A stretch of 64,000 nt of DNA from an uncultured Mollicutes bacterium (GTDB taxonomy: Bacteria > Bacillota_I > Bacilli_A > RFN20 > CAG-826): the NCBI GenBank assembly GCA_900545015.1, contig UQXJ01000001.1, positions 49,056 to 113,055 of the forward strand, given 5' to 3'. The translations under genes were made by a program, and so were the position numbers. Positions 27,276 to 35,545 of the stretch are shown here, piece after piece; position 1 is the first letter of the stretch; every line of letters starts with the position of its first letter. The notes under the pieces were generated by a model. The model was not told the DNA's origin. It did not search any database and was given only the letters and a program-made list of their open reading frames with translations.

Positions 27276-28541
27276 TTATTCGTAATAATCAAACTCGAAG
27301 TCACAGAGTTTTACAGTATCCCCGTCTTTAGCTCCCATATCGTGAAGTTTCTTATCAACACCAATTTTATTTAAATATTGAATAAGTTTCATCATACCTT
27401 CATCAGTAGAAATATTAATTAAGTTGTAAGTTCTTGTTACACGATCGCCAACAATTTCATAAATATGTTCCGATTTTTTAACAATATCAAAGATACTCTC
27501 AGTATCATCGAGATTATAAATTTCTTCGGCTTCTTCGCTATCGTACACAGGGAATTGAGGTGCATCTTTAAGCATTTCTGCACATTTATATAAAACTGTA
27601 TTAAGGTTATCTTCAGTAATACAAGAAATAGGTATAGCTTTAATTCCAGATTTCTTTTCAAATTCTTTCAATCTATCTTCGGAACCTTCTTCATCCATTT
27701 TACTTGCAACAACAATTTGAGGTCTATCAAGTAAATGCATTCCGTATTCTTTAAGTTCATTTTGTATATCTAAATAATCTTGATATGCATCTCTTGTTCC
27801 ACTCATATCAATCATATGAACTAAAACACGGCATCTTTCGATATGTCTTAAAAACATTAAGCCTAAGCCTTTTCCTTCATGAGCACCTTTAATTAATCCA
27901 GGCATATCTGCAATTACAAAACTGTTTTCTTTATCGAGTTTTACAACGCCTAAATTAGGGACAATGGTTGTAAAATCATAATCACCAATTTCTGCTTTGC
28001 AGTTTGTTACACAGCTAATAAATGTAGATTTTCCAACACTAGGAAGACCTATAACACCTACATCAGCTAAAAGTTTTAACTCTAAAACAAGTCTTTTTCT
28101 TTCTCCTGGTAATCCGTTTTCAGCTACTTTAGGACATTTATTTCTTGAATTTTTAAAAGCTGCGTTGCCTCTTCCACCACGACCACCTTTACAAATTAAA
28201 AATGTTTTGCCAATTTCGTTAAAGTCACAGACAAAGTGATGATTTTCCTCTAAAAAAACAACTGTTCCGAGTGGTAAATCGATATAAATGTCTTCAGCTC
28301 CACGCCCATATTGGTTTTTTATATCTCCATTTTCACCATCATCAGCAATAAATGTTCTTGAATGTCTATAATTTACAAGTGTTGTTGTAGTTCCAGTGCA
28401 TCTTAAAAATACGCTACCACCACGACCTCCGTTTCCACCACTAGGTCCACCTTTTGGCACGCATCTTTCTCTTCTAAAAGCGATTCTTCCATCGCCACCT
28501 TTTCCGCTTCTTACTTCAATTACAGCCTTATCAATAAACAT
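27276..28541 (-). CDS. obg: ribosome-associated GTPase Obg
   Basis: A 421-residue Obg GTPase, acting in late 50S assembly and stress signalling. Glycine-rich N-terminal Obg fold (about 1-158; GKGGDGRIAFRRERCVPKGGPSGGNGG), G domain with GLPSVGKST (G1), DFTTIVPNLG (G2), DMPGLIKGAHEGKGLG (G3), ASKMD (G4, with S-K-M-D in place of N-K-x-D) and SCI (G5), and a C-terminal OCT domain (about 345-421). It follows the rplU-prp-rpmA genes as in many Bacillota. Confidence 0.96.
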   Translation of the reverse strand: MFIDKAVIEVRSGKGGDGRIAFRRERCVPKGGPSGGNGGRGGSVFLRCTGTTTTLVNYRHSRTFIADDGENGDIKNQYGRGAEDIYIDLPLGTVVFLEENHHFVCDFNEIGKTFLICKGGRGGRGNAAFKNSRNKCPKVAENGLPGERKRLVLELKLLADVGVIGLPSVGKSTFISCVTNCKAEIGDYDFTTIVPNLGVVKLDKENSFVIADMPGLIKGAHEGKGLGLMFLRHIERCRVLVHMIDMSGTRDAYQDYLDIQNELKEYGMHLLDRPQIVVASKMDEEGSEDRLKEFEKKSGIKAIPISCITEDNLNTVLYKCAEMLKDAPQFPVYDSEEAEEIYNLDDTESIFDIVKKSEHIYEIVGDRVTRTYNLINISTDEGMMKLIQYLNKIGVDKKLHDMGAKDGDTVKLCDFEFDYYE

Positions 28542-28562
28542 ATTTTCTTATTTCCTTAAAGG

Positions 28563-28591
28563 AAAACCATCTACATAAAGCAGATGGTTTT
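28563..28591 (-). terminator. hairpin between rpmA and obg, probable (partial) terminator
   Basis: A perfect 10-bp stem (28563-28572 with 28582-28591) and nine-base loop just after the rpmA stop. On the minus strand it ends in TTTT and is followed by CC, so the T-run is short. It may attenuate read-through from the ribosomal protein genes into obg. Confidence 0.7.
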
Positions 28592-28593
28592 AA

Positions 28594-28887
28594 TTATTTA
28601 ACAATTTCGTATACGCTGACACGTTTTCTATTTTTGCCAACTCTTTCGTATTTAACGATGCCGTCTTTTAATGCAAAAATTGTATCATCTTTACCAAGTT
28701 TTGTATTGATACCTGGATAAATCCTTGTACCACGTTGTCTATAAATAATTGCGCCTGCTTTACATACTTGTCCGTCGCTTCTTTTTGCACCAAGTCTACG
28801 ACCAGCACTATCACGACCGTTCTTTGTACTACCAACACCTTTGTGGGATGCAAAGAATTGTAAATCAAGTTTAAATCTTAACATCAT
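28594..28887 (-). CDS. rpmA: 50S ribosomal protein L27 with Prp-cleaved N-terminal extension
   Basis: A 97-residue L27. It begins [20 protein letters not shown]: the Firmicute N-terminal extension ending in LQFF, after which the protease Prp cuts to expose the ASHKG end that reaches into the peptidyl-transferase centre. The body has [19 protein letters not shown] and [11 protein letters not shown] chose ATG 28887 because AAAGGA lies about nine bases upstream; the longer reading starts inside prp. The next codon is also ATG. prp, 16 bases upstream, encodes the processing protease. Confidence 0.95.
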   Translation of the reverse strand: MMLRFKLDLQFFASHKGVGSTKNGRDSAGRRLGAKRSDGQVCKAGAIIYRQRGTRIYPGINTKLGKDDTIFALKDGIVKYERVGKNRKRVSVYEIVK

Positions 28888-28903
28888 ATTACTCGTTCCT
28901 TTC

Positions 28904-29206
28904 TTATTTTTTCGAAATAGAAACAAACTTTTTATAATTATCAGCAATCGTCATTAATTGTACTAACATAGTTTTTAAGATTATTAATGATTCAGCATCA
29001 TTTTCATCTACTAAATCAACTTTAACATAGCCTTCTTTTATACAAGTTTTTATAGTTTTTTCATTTAGTGCATTTAATCCACCAAACATAATAGCACTAA
29101 CAGCACTACAAACTATATCTTTACCCTTGTTATCATACAATGCATGACCACTGCATTCAATTTCGATAATTTTTTGTTCTTTTTCTAAATATTTTACTTC
29201 AATCAT
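28904..29206 (-). CDS. prp: ribosomal-processing cysteine protease Prp
   Basis: A 100-residue YsxB/Prp-family cysteine protease, which removes the N-terminal extension of L27. The catalytic His is in [17 protein letters not shown] (GHA, about residue 22) and the catalytic Cys in [16 protein letters not shown] (about residue 33). It lies between rplU and rpmA, the standard order, with a one-base TAATG overlap with the rplU stop. Together with the LQFF site in rpmA this gives a complete L27-processing pair. Confidence 0.95.
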   Translation of the reverse strand: MIEVKYLEKEQKIIEIECSGHALYDNKGKDIVCSAVSAIMFGGLNALNEKTIKTCIKEGYVKVDLVDENDAESLIILKTMLVQLMTIADNYKKFVSISKK

Positions 29207-29517
29207 TATTTTGCATTAATACTTGTGATTGTTAAGCAAGTATATGGTTGTCTGTGACCAATGTTTTTATGGTAATTAGATTTTGCTTTATATTTGAAAA
29301 CATGAATCTTTTTACCTAAACCTTGTTTTTCAACCTTTGCGACAACGTTAGCACCCTTGATAAATGGATCGCCAGTTACAACACTCTTGTCACTGATTAA
29401 AAGTACATTTTCAAATGTGTAATCTTTACCAGCTTCAACGTCAAGTTTTTCGACATAGATTTTTTGTCCAACTTCAACTTTGAGTTGTTTGCCGCCTGTT
29501 AAAATTATAGCGTACAT
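29206..29517 (-). CDS. rplU: 50S ribosomal protein L21
   Basis: A 103-residue L21. It begins [25 protein letters not shown], the family signature (Y-A-I-I-x-T-G-G-K-Q), and ends with [26 protein letters not shown], matching the K-x-R-K-x-x-x-K-G-H-R-Q-x-x-T signature. It binds 23S rRNA with L20. It has a strong GGAGGG ribosome site and a structured leader of about 100 bases, and heads the rplU-prp-rpmA-obg operon. Confidence 0.96.
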   Translation of the reverse strand: MYAIILTGGKQLKVEVGQKIYVEKLDVEAGKDYTFENVLLISDKSVVTGDPFIKGANVVAKVEKQGLGKKIHVFKYKAKSNYHKNIGHRQPYTCLTITSINAK

Positions 29518-29619
29518 CTTTTCCCTCCTATTTTTGAATTAATTACTCGCTCTTAAGGTATCTCGTAGAGATTTGAAGACCTTTTTAATGCGGTTGTAAC
29601 AAAAAATAAGGTTACAACG
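29518..29619 (-). ncRNA. structured 5' leader of rplU (putative L21 leader)
   Basis: The rplU transcript leader begins with a perfect 8-bp hairpin, GTTGTAAC paired with GTTACAAC (29611-29618 and 29593-29600), then a further conserved-looking stretch with CTTCAAATCTCTACGAGA before the GGAGGG ribosome site. L21 leaders in Bacillota are thought to give autoregulation. I match it by position and the hairpin only, not by a covariance search. Confidence 0.55.
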
Positions 29620-29625
29620 TTCGTA

Positions 29626-29654
29626 ATAATATCATAATGTTCTAGCAAAATCAA
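29626..29654 (-). promoter_or_regulatory. rplU promoter
   Basis: On the minus strand: TTGATT (29649-29654), a 17-bp spacer, TATTAT (29626-29631). The predicted start falls at about 29619, right at the base of the leader hairpin. Confidence 0.65.
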
Positions 29655-29683
29655 ATGAAATTAGAAAGGTAGAATAATTTATA

Positions 29684-29869
29684 TTATTTCCACTGAAATT
29701 TATACCCTCCAGGCAGTTGAACTGTACCATCTTCGGATGTAAATAATTTATAGACTACTACTGCCACAACAGCAATAACTAAAATTGCCATTACAGCCGT
29801 TAGCGTTACAGCTTCGCCGCACTTAATGTTAGAAAGTTCCTCATTTGTTAACGGGATTCTATCATTCAT
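29684..29869 (-). CDS. 61-residue peptide with double-glycine-like leader and hydrophobic core
   Basis: A 61-residue peptide. Residues 1-18 look like the leader of class II bacteriocins and related secreted peptides: PLTNEELSNIKCG, fitting L-x-x-E-E-L-x-x-I-x-G-G except that the cleavage pair is Cys17-Gly18. Residues 20-43 form one very hydrophobic helix rich in Ala/Val, followed by a short polar tail with LPGGYKFQWK. No peptidase-type ABC exporter or immunity gene is nearby. ATG 29869 is chosen because AAAGGAGG precedes it; the longer reading begins upstream of that site. The promoter block is shared with the MazF/PemK-like gene at 6.3 kb. It could instead be a plain small membrane protein. 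Confidence 0.65.
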   Translation of the reverse strand: MNDRIPLTNEELSNIKCGEAVTLTAVMAILVIAVVAVVVYKLFTSEDGTVQLPGGYKFQWK

Positions 29870-29883
29870 AATAAATCCTCCTT

Positions 29884-29910
29884 TCATTAAGTACGACGTA
29901 ATAAATTTTA
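29884..29910 (-). promoter_or_regulatory. shared promoter/leader block, copy 2
   Basis: On the minus strand: TAAAAT (29905-29910), four bases, TACGTCGTA (29892-29900), CTTA, TGAAAGG. Same elements, order and spacing as at 6341-6373. The flanks further upstream are not similar, so the block itself appears conserved. Confidence 0.6.
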
Positions 29911-29940
29911 AAAATTTTAAAAATACTTAAAAGATTTAAA

Positions 29941-29973
29941 AAAAGTTACATGAAATTAATCACATAACTTTTT
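29941..29973 (-). terminator. Rho-independent terminator after valS
   Basis: AAAAGTTACATGA (29941-29953) pairs with 29960-29972 with a two-base internal mismatch, and on the minus strand the stem is followed by a run of T. It lies a few bases after the valS stop and isolates the 61-residue peptide gene as its own unit. Confidence 0.75.
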
Positions 29974-29978
29974 AGCAA

Positions 29979-32579
29979 TTACATTTTTCCAAGTTTTTCT
30001 TCTAAATTACTTAATTGTTTTTTGTAATTTTCGTATTTTTCTTTCTCGACAGCAATTTTTTCTTTAGGCGCTTTGCTTAAGAATTTTTCGTTATTAAGCA
30101 ACGCTTCAGATCTCTTTACTTCGGATTTTAAAGATTCTACTTCTTTTGTAATTTTCTTAATTAATTCTTCCTTATTAATGCTATCTTTAATAAATAAAGT
30201 CACATTTGGAAGAATAATACTTGTTGCATTTTTAATTTCTTCTGCTGTTACAACTAATGATTTAGCAAATGAGAATCTTCCTAAATACTTATAAAGTTCT
30301 TTCAAGTTAATGCTAGGTTTAACAAACAAATCTAATTGAGCATTTGGTGCTAATGAATTTTGAACTTTATATTCACGTACTTTTTCAATTGCTTCTTTAA
30401 TTGTGTCTACTTTTACAAGGCTCGTCTTAAATACTAATCGTTTATCAAATTCAGGATATGATTCAAGCATAATTGAATCTTTATGAACTGGGAATGATAA
30501 ATAAATTTCTTCGCTTATGAATGGTGAGAATGGATAAATCATCATTACAATAGCTTTTAAGACATAAAGCATTGTGAAATATGTTCCATCCTTATATGAA
30601 TCTTCATCTTTTAATGTAACTTTACTCATTTCAATATAGAAAGAACAGAAATCATCATAAACAAAGTTGTATAAAATATTACTTGCAACACCATAATCAT
30701 ATGAGTCCATAGCTTTTGAAACTTTTTTAACTACATTTTCAAGTTTAGTTAATATGTATTTATCAACTAAGCTAAGTTTCTTAATATTAATATCATTAAG
30801 TTCATAAGCTTTGAAATCTTCAGGAATATTCATAAGAATAAAACGAGCACTATTCCAAATTTTATTTAAATAATTGTTAGATGCCTTTACTTTTTCTTCA
30901 GAATATCTCATATCTTGACCTGGAGATGCTGTTGTAGCAAGGAAATATCTTAATGAGTCAACGCCATATTTATTAATGACATCAATTGGGTCAACACCAT
31001 TGCCAAGTGATTTGCTCATTTTTCTTCCTTGAGAATCTCTAACTAAGCCATGAATAATAACATCCTTAAATGGCCTTTCATCAGTAAAGTGAAGTCCTTG
31101 GAATATCATTCTTGATACCCAGAAGAAGATAATATCGTATCCTGTAACCATACAATCAAGTGGATAATATCTCATTAAATCACTTGTTTTTTCAGGCCAA
31201 CCAAGAGTTTCAAATGGCCAAAGAGCACTTGAGAACCATGTATCTAAAACATCCTCATCTTGCGTCCAATTTTCAATATCAGTAGGTTTTTGGGAGGAAA
31301 CTAGTACATTATTAGTAGTTTTCGAGTAGTAAACTGGAATTCTATGTCCCCACCATAATTGTCTAGAAATGCACCAATCATCACATTTTGACATCCATTG
31401 AATTAAAACTTTTTCAAAACGCTTTGGATAGAAATTTACCTTTGTATCTTTATTCTTTTGATTTTGCAAAACACGTTCTGCTAATGGCTTCATCTTAATA
31501 AACCATTGCTTTGATAAGATAGGCTCTACAACTGCACCGCTTCTTTCGGAGTGTCCAACTTGGTGCATCATTTCTTCAATCTTAATTAAATTTCCATCTT
31601 TTTTAATGTTTTCAATTAGTAAATCTCTACACTCATATCTGTCCATTCCGGCATATTTTCCACACTTCTCATTCATCTTACCATCAGTATTCATAATGAC
31701 TGGATGTGGGAAACCATACTTCTTACCAATAATGAAATCGTTAGGGTCATGAGCTGGTGTACATTTCATTGCACCTGTACCAAATTCAACATCTACATAT
31801 TCATCAGCAATGACAGGGATTTCTTCATAGTTAGCTGGATTAATAACTTTTTTACCAACTACGTCTTTATATCTAGGATCTTTTGGGTTAACAACAATAC
31901 ATGTATCACCAAACATTGTTTCAGGTCTAGTAGTTGCGATTGTTAAGAATTTGCTCTTGTCATCTGCAAAAACATATTTAAAGTAATAAAAATATCCTTT
32001 ATCTTCTTTATATATAACTTCGATATTGCTTAAAGCTGTTTTCATTACAGGATCATAATTAACAATTCTTTCGCCTTGGTAAATTAAACCTTCATTATAT
32101 AGTCTAACAAACACTTCATTTACAGCTTTTGAACAGCCTTCATCAAGAGTGAATCTTTCTCTTGTATAATCGACCATAATGCCCATTTTTGCCCATTGTT
32201 CATGAATAAAATGTGTATAGTCGTTTTTCCACTGGAAGCATTCCTTTAAAAAAGCTTCTCTTCCGATTTCGAATCTGTTTGTTCCTTCTTTATTAAGTTT
32301 AGCATCAACTTTCGCTTGTGTTGCAATACCAGCGTGATCAACGCCAGGCAAATAAAGAACATCAAAACCTTTAGCTTTTTTATATCTACAAGTAATATCT
32401 TGAATGGTATTATCTATAGAATGTCCGATATGTAATTTTCCTGTTACGTTTGGAGGAGGAATTACCATTGAGAACTTTTGTTTAGAAGTATCTCCTGCAG
32501 TAAAGTATCCTGCTTGTTTCCAAACATCATATCTTCCTTCTTCAACTGCTTTAAAATCATATTTTTTATCTAATGCCAT
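29979..32579 (-). CDS. valS: valyl-tRNA synthetase
   Basis: An 866-residue class I synthetase. HIGH motif in PPNVTGKLHIGHSIDN, CP1 editing domain with TTRPETMFGDTC and GTGAMKCTPAHDPNDF, the tungsten-like WCISRQLWWGHRIPVYY, KMSKS motif in GRKMSKSLGNGVDP, then the helical anticodon domain (about 600-740) and C-terminal coiled-coil arm (about 800-866) typical of ValRS. No T-box upstream: the start is only three bases from engB, so it is cotranscribed with lon-engB. A TAGTA array lies inside the gene at 31280-31328, within a variable stretch after PVYY. Confidence 0.96.
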   Translation of the reverse strand: MALDKKYDFKAVEEGRYDVWKQAGYFTAGDTSKQKFSMVIPPPNVTGKLHIGHSIDNTIQDITCRYKKAKGFDVLYLPGVDHAGIATQAKVDAKLNKEGTNRFEIGREAFLKECFQWKNDYTHFIHEQWAKMGIMVDYTRERFTLDEGCSKAVNEVFVRLYNEGLIYQGERIVNYDPVMKTALSNIEVIYKEDKGYFYYFKYVFADDKSKFLTIATTRPETMFGDTCIVVNPKDPRYKDVVGKKVINPANYEEIPVIADEYVDVEFGTGAMKCTPAHDPNDFIIGKKYGFPHPVIMNTDGKMNEKCGKYAGMDRYECRDLLIENIKKDGNLIKIEEMMHQVGHSERSGAVVEPILSKQWFIKMKPLAERVLQNQKNKDTKVNFYPKRFEKVLIQWMSKCDDWCISRQLWWGHRIPVYYSKTTNNVLVSSQKPTDIENWTQDEDVLDTWFSSALWPFETLGWPEKTSDLMRYYPLDCMVTGYDIIFFWVSRMIFQGLHFTDERPFKDVIIHGLVRDSQGRKMSKSLGNGVDPIDVINKYGVDSLRYFLATTASPGQDMRYSEEKVKASNNYLNKIWNSARFILMNIPEDFKAYELNDINIKKLSLVDKYILTKLENVVKKVSKAMDSYDYGVASNILYNFVYDDFCSFYIEMSKVTLKDEDSYKDGTYFTMLYVLKAIVMMIYPFSPFISEEIYLSFPVHKDSIMLESYPEFDKRLVFKTSLVKVDTIKEAIEKVREYKVQNSLAPNAQLDLFVKPSINLKELYKYLGRFSFAKSLVVTAEEIKNATSIILPNVTLFIKDSINKEELIKKITKEVESLKSEVKRSEALLNNEKFLSKAPKEKIAVEKEKYENYKKQLSNLEEKLGKM
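31280..31328 (+). repeat. 11-bp-phased TAGTA array inside valS
   Basis: On the plus strand in 11-bp register: CAGTA (31280), TGGGA (31291, degenerate), TAGTA (31302), TAGTA (31313), GAGTA (31324). It lies within the minus-strand valS gene and encodes a low-conservation linker around KTTNNVLVSSQKPTD. Confidence 0.6.
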
Positions 32580-32581
32580 AT

Positions 32582-33178
32582 TTAATCTCCAATCGCATTT
32601 AAAATAATATTTTTCAAATCCATAATACTCTTCTTATCATTGATAGAAACAAGCATCGGTTTAAATTTCGCTGTGTCATATTGCAAAGTTTGTTCTAAAT
32701 TTTTATTAATCTTTGCTTTCATTGACATATTTAATTTATCACATTTAGTCATACAAATAATAAATCTATAATTATATGAAAGTAAAAATTTATAAAAATC
32801 TATATCATCGTTTGTAGGTAAATGCTTTGAATCAAGTAAAAATACAATTAATTTTAATTTTTCATTGTTATTAAAATAACTTTCGACCATATTTCCGTAA
32901 AATTCATAGTCAACATCTTTTTTAGATGAAAAGCCATATCCAGGACAGTCTACAAGATAAAATTTATCTTCAACTGAGAAATAATTAAGTAAACGTGTCA
33001 TTCCAGGTTTAGAACTTGTATAGGCAAGTTTCTTATTATTAGTTAAAGCATTAATTAAACTAGATTTTCCAACATTCGATTTACCGACAAAAAGAACCTC
33101 CTTTGAATAATCAAAGGGGGCTTCTTTTACATCAGTTATACTTTTAATGAATTTTGCCTTTTTAAAATAATATTCCAT
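32582..33178 (-). CDS. engB: ribosome biogenesis GTPase EngB (YsxC)
   Basis: A 198-residue TRAFAC GTPase needed for 50S assembly. G1 GKSNVGKSSL, G2 region SSKPGMTRLLNYF, G3 DCPGYGF, G4 TKCDKL, G5 near LVSINDK. ATG 33178 is chosen because the resulting start MEYYFKKAKF matches family starts and lies one base after the lon stop; the longer reading overlaps lon by 29 bases. The lon-engB pair is the common Bacillota order (lonA-ysxC). Confidence 0.93.
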   Translation of the reverse strand: MEYYFKKAKFIKSITDVKEAPFDYSKEVLFVGKSNVGKSSLINALTNNKKLAYTSSKPGMTRLLNYFSVEDKFYLVDCPGYGFSSKKDVDYEFYGNMVESYFNNNEKLKLIVFLLDSKHLPTNDDIDFYKFLLSYNYRFIICMTKCDKLNMSMKAKINKNLEQTLQYDTAKFKPMLVSINDKKSIMDLKNIILNAIGD

Positions 33179-33179
33179 A

Positions 33180-35516
33180 CTATTTAAAAAGTACTCCATA
33201 TGCATCATCTACATTGTTCATGTAAATAATATTTAATTTATTCTTAACTTCTTTAGGAAGTTCACTAACATTTCTCTTATTTCCAGCAGGAATAATGATA
33301 GTTTTAATGCCACTTCTCATTGCTGCAAGAGATTTTTCTCTTAAACCACCAATAGGAAGTGCATTTCCTCTTAAAGTAACTTCTCCAGTCATAGCAATAT
33401 CGCCAGTTACTGGTTTCTTAGTTAAAGCAGAAATGATTGCACACGTTATTGCAACACCAGCTGATGGTCCATCTTTAGGGACTGCTCCTTCTGGTACGTG
33501 AATATGAATATCATTTTCATCAAATATCTTTGAAGGAATGCCATATTTATCAGCATTTGCTTTAACATAGTCTAAAGCGATTGTGCAACTTTCTTTCATA
33601 ACATCGCCAAGTTTGCCAGTTAACACTAAATTTCCTTTTCCGTGGAAATAATTAACTTCAATTGGAAGAATATCTCCGCCAAAATCAGTATACGCAAGAC
33701 CAGTTACAACACCGATTTGACTGCCTTTTTCTTTAGAAGTTGAGTCATAAGTTTCTACACCAAGGTATTTTGCAACCTCTTTAGCAGTAACTTTTACTCC
33801 TTTAAGATTTAAATTTCCTTTTTTAACTTCTTCGACAATGATTTTTCTAATAACACTAGCGATATTTCTTTCAAGGTCTCTAACACCAGCTTCTCTAGTG
33901 TATCTATCAATAATGTAATAAATTGCTTTATCGTCAAACGAAATTGCATCATCTTCTAGGCCATTTGCCTTTAATTCTTTTTTAATTAAAAAATCTTTAG
34001 CAATATATAATTTATCTATTGATGTATAGCTTGGTACGTGGATAAGTTCTAATCTATCAAGTAATGGTGAAGGTATATTTTCAATATTATTTGCTGTGCA
34101 AACAAATAAAACATTACTTAAGTCATAGCTTAATTCAAGATAATTATCGTTAAATTCTTTATTTTGCTCAGGATCAAGTACTTCAAGTAAAGCACTTGCA
34201 GGATCTCCTTTAAATGAATCATGTGATAATTTATCTATTTCATCAAGTAAAAACACAGGATTGTTAACTTTTACTTTTCTTAAAGAGTTGATAATTCTTC
34301 CTGGCCTGCTTCCGACATATGTTCTTCTATGTCCTCTAATTTCAGCCTCATCACTTACGCCACCTAATGAACATTTAATAAATTTTCTATCAAGTGCACG
34401 TGCGATTGAACGCGATAAACTTGTTTTACCACATCCTGGTGGACCATAAAAACATAAAATTGGTGCTTTAAGATTACCCTTAACCGATTTTACGCAAAGA
34501 TATTCGATAATTCTTTCTTTAACCTTTTGTAAGCCATAATGGTCTTCATTTAAGACATCTTGAGCATGATTTATATCGCTATTATCTTTAGTTTGTTCAA
34601 ACCATGGAACGCTAAGGACTATATCAATATAATCAGAAATTAAGCTAGCTTCAAGTGAACCTTGAGGCATAATTTCTTGTCTCTTTAATTCGTCTTTAAT
34701 TTTAGTTTTTACTTCTTCAGGATAATTATTTTTTTCTAATTTTTCTTGAATAGTTAAAGAATCATCAGTCTTATCTTCACCAAGTTCTTTTTTAATAGCC
34801 TTGATTTTTTCTCTAAGATAATAATCTTTTTGTTGTTTTTCAGCAGAATCTTGAATAGTTTTAGCGATTTTGTCATCAACTTTTTGGAACTCAACTAGCT
34901 TATTAAGCAATGTTAAAATTTCCATTAAACGAGTATTGACATCATCAATTTCCAAAATTCTTTGCTTTTCAATATAGGTGACATTCATTTTTGCAGATAA
35001 AGAATAACTTAATCTTACTGCATTTATGCCTTCTCCTAATTCTTCAATTAAAGATTTAGCATTTCCACTAAAAAAAGTATCAAGACGTCCTTTTTCTATT
35101 ACCTTTATAATATTAGTAATAATTGCAAGTTCTTCTTGATTGTCACCAAAAACATCTTCTCTTAAAACTGCAGAACCAATAAATGAATTAGAGATATTTT
35201 TGATCTCATCGACAAATACTCTTTTTTCACCATGTACACTTATTCTAAGTTTGTTACTGTTTATTTTTTCTACTTTGTTTATACGGCAAAGTGTTCCTAT
35301 ATTATAAATATCATTAATATCTACAATATTTTCCTTTTGCACATCTCTTTGAGAAATAATAATGCAGTATGATTCATATTTTAATTGTGAATCAAATACT
35401 GCATTAACAGAGAATTCCCTTTCGCAATTTATAGTTAAATCTTGAAAAGGGAATTCAACAAATCCTCGAGAGATAATAACAGGTAATTCAAATTTTTCGT
35501 TTAATTTAAATTCCAT
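33180..35516 (-). CDS. lon: ATP-dependent protease La
   Basis: A 778-residue soluble LonA protease. N-terminal substrate-binding LAN domain (about 1-200) with a coiled-coil (about 205-260), AAA+ domain with Walker A GPPGCGKTSL, Walker B VFLLDEIDKL and the loop GGVSDEAEIRGHRRTYVGSRPG, then the Ser-Lys protease domain with catalytic Ser in PKDGPSAGVAIT (about 680) and a Lys about 43 residues later near GLREKSLAA. Full length. It degrades damaged and regulatory proteins. It lies downstream of tig, so chaperone and protease genes are together. Confidence 0.97.
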   Translation of the reverse strand: MEFKLNEKFELPVIISRGFVEFPFQDLTINCEREFSVNAVFDSQLKYESYCIIISQRDVQKENIVDINDIYNIGTLCRINKVEKINSNKLRISVHGEKRVFVDEIKNISNSFIGSAVLREDVFGDNQEELAIITNIIKVIEKGRLDTFFSGNAKSLIEELGEGINAVRLSYSLSAKMNVTYIEKQRILEIDDVNTRLMEILTLLNKLVEFQKVDDKIAKTIQDSAEKQQKDYYLREKIKAIKKELGEDKTDDSLTIQEKLEKNNYPEEVKTKIKDELKRQEIMPQGSLEASLISDYIDIVLSVPWFEQTKDNSDINHAQDVLNEDHYGLQKVKERIIEYLCVKSVKGNLKAPILCFYGPPGCGKTSLSRSIARALDRKFIKCSLGGVSDEAEIRGHRRTYVGSRPGRIINSLRKVKVNNPVFLLDEIDKLSHDSFKGDPASALLEVLDPEQNKEFNDNYLELSYDLSNVLFVCTANNIENIPSPLLDRLELIHVPSYTSIDKLYIAKDFLIKKELKANGLEDDAISFDDKAIYYIIDRYTREAGVRDLERNIASVIRKIIVEEVKKGNLNLKGVKVTAKEVAKYLGVETYDSTSKEKGSQIGVVTGLAYTDFGGDILPIEVNYFHGKGNLVLTGKLGDVMKESCTIALDYVKANADKYGIPSKIFDENDIHIHVPEGAVPKDGPSAGVAITCAIISALTKKPVTGDIAMTGEVTLRGNALPIGGLREKSLAAMRSGIKTIIIPAGNKRNVSELPKEVKNKLNIIYMNNVDDAYGVLFK

Positions 35517-35545
35517 TAATTAAATTACCTCCTTATTTTTAAAAT

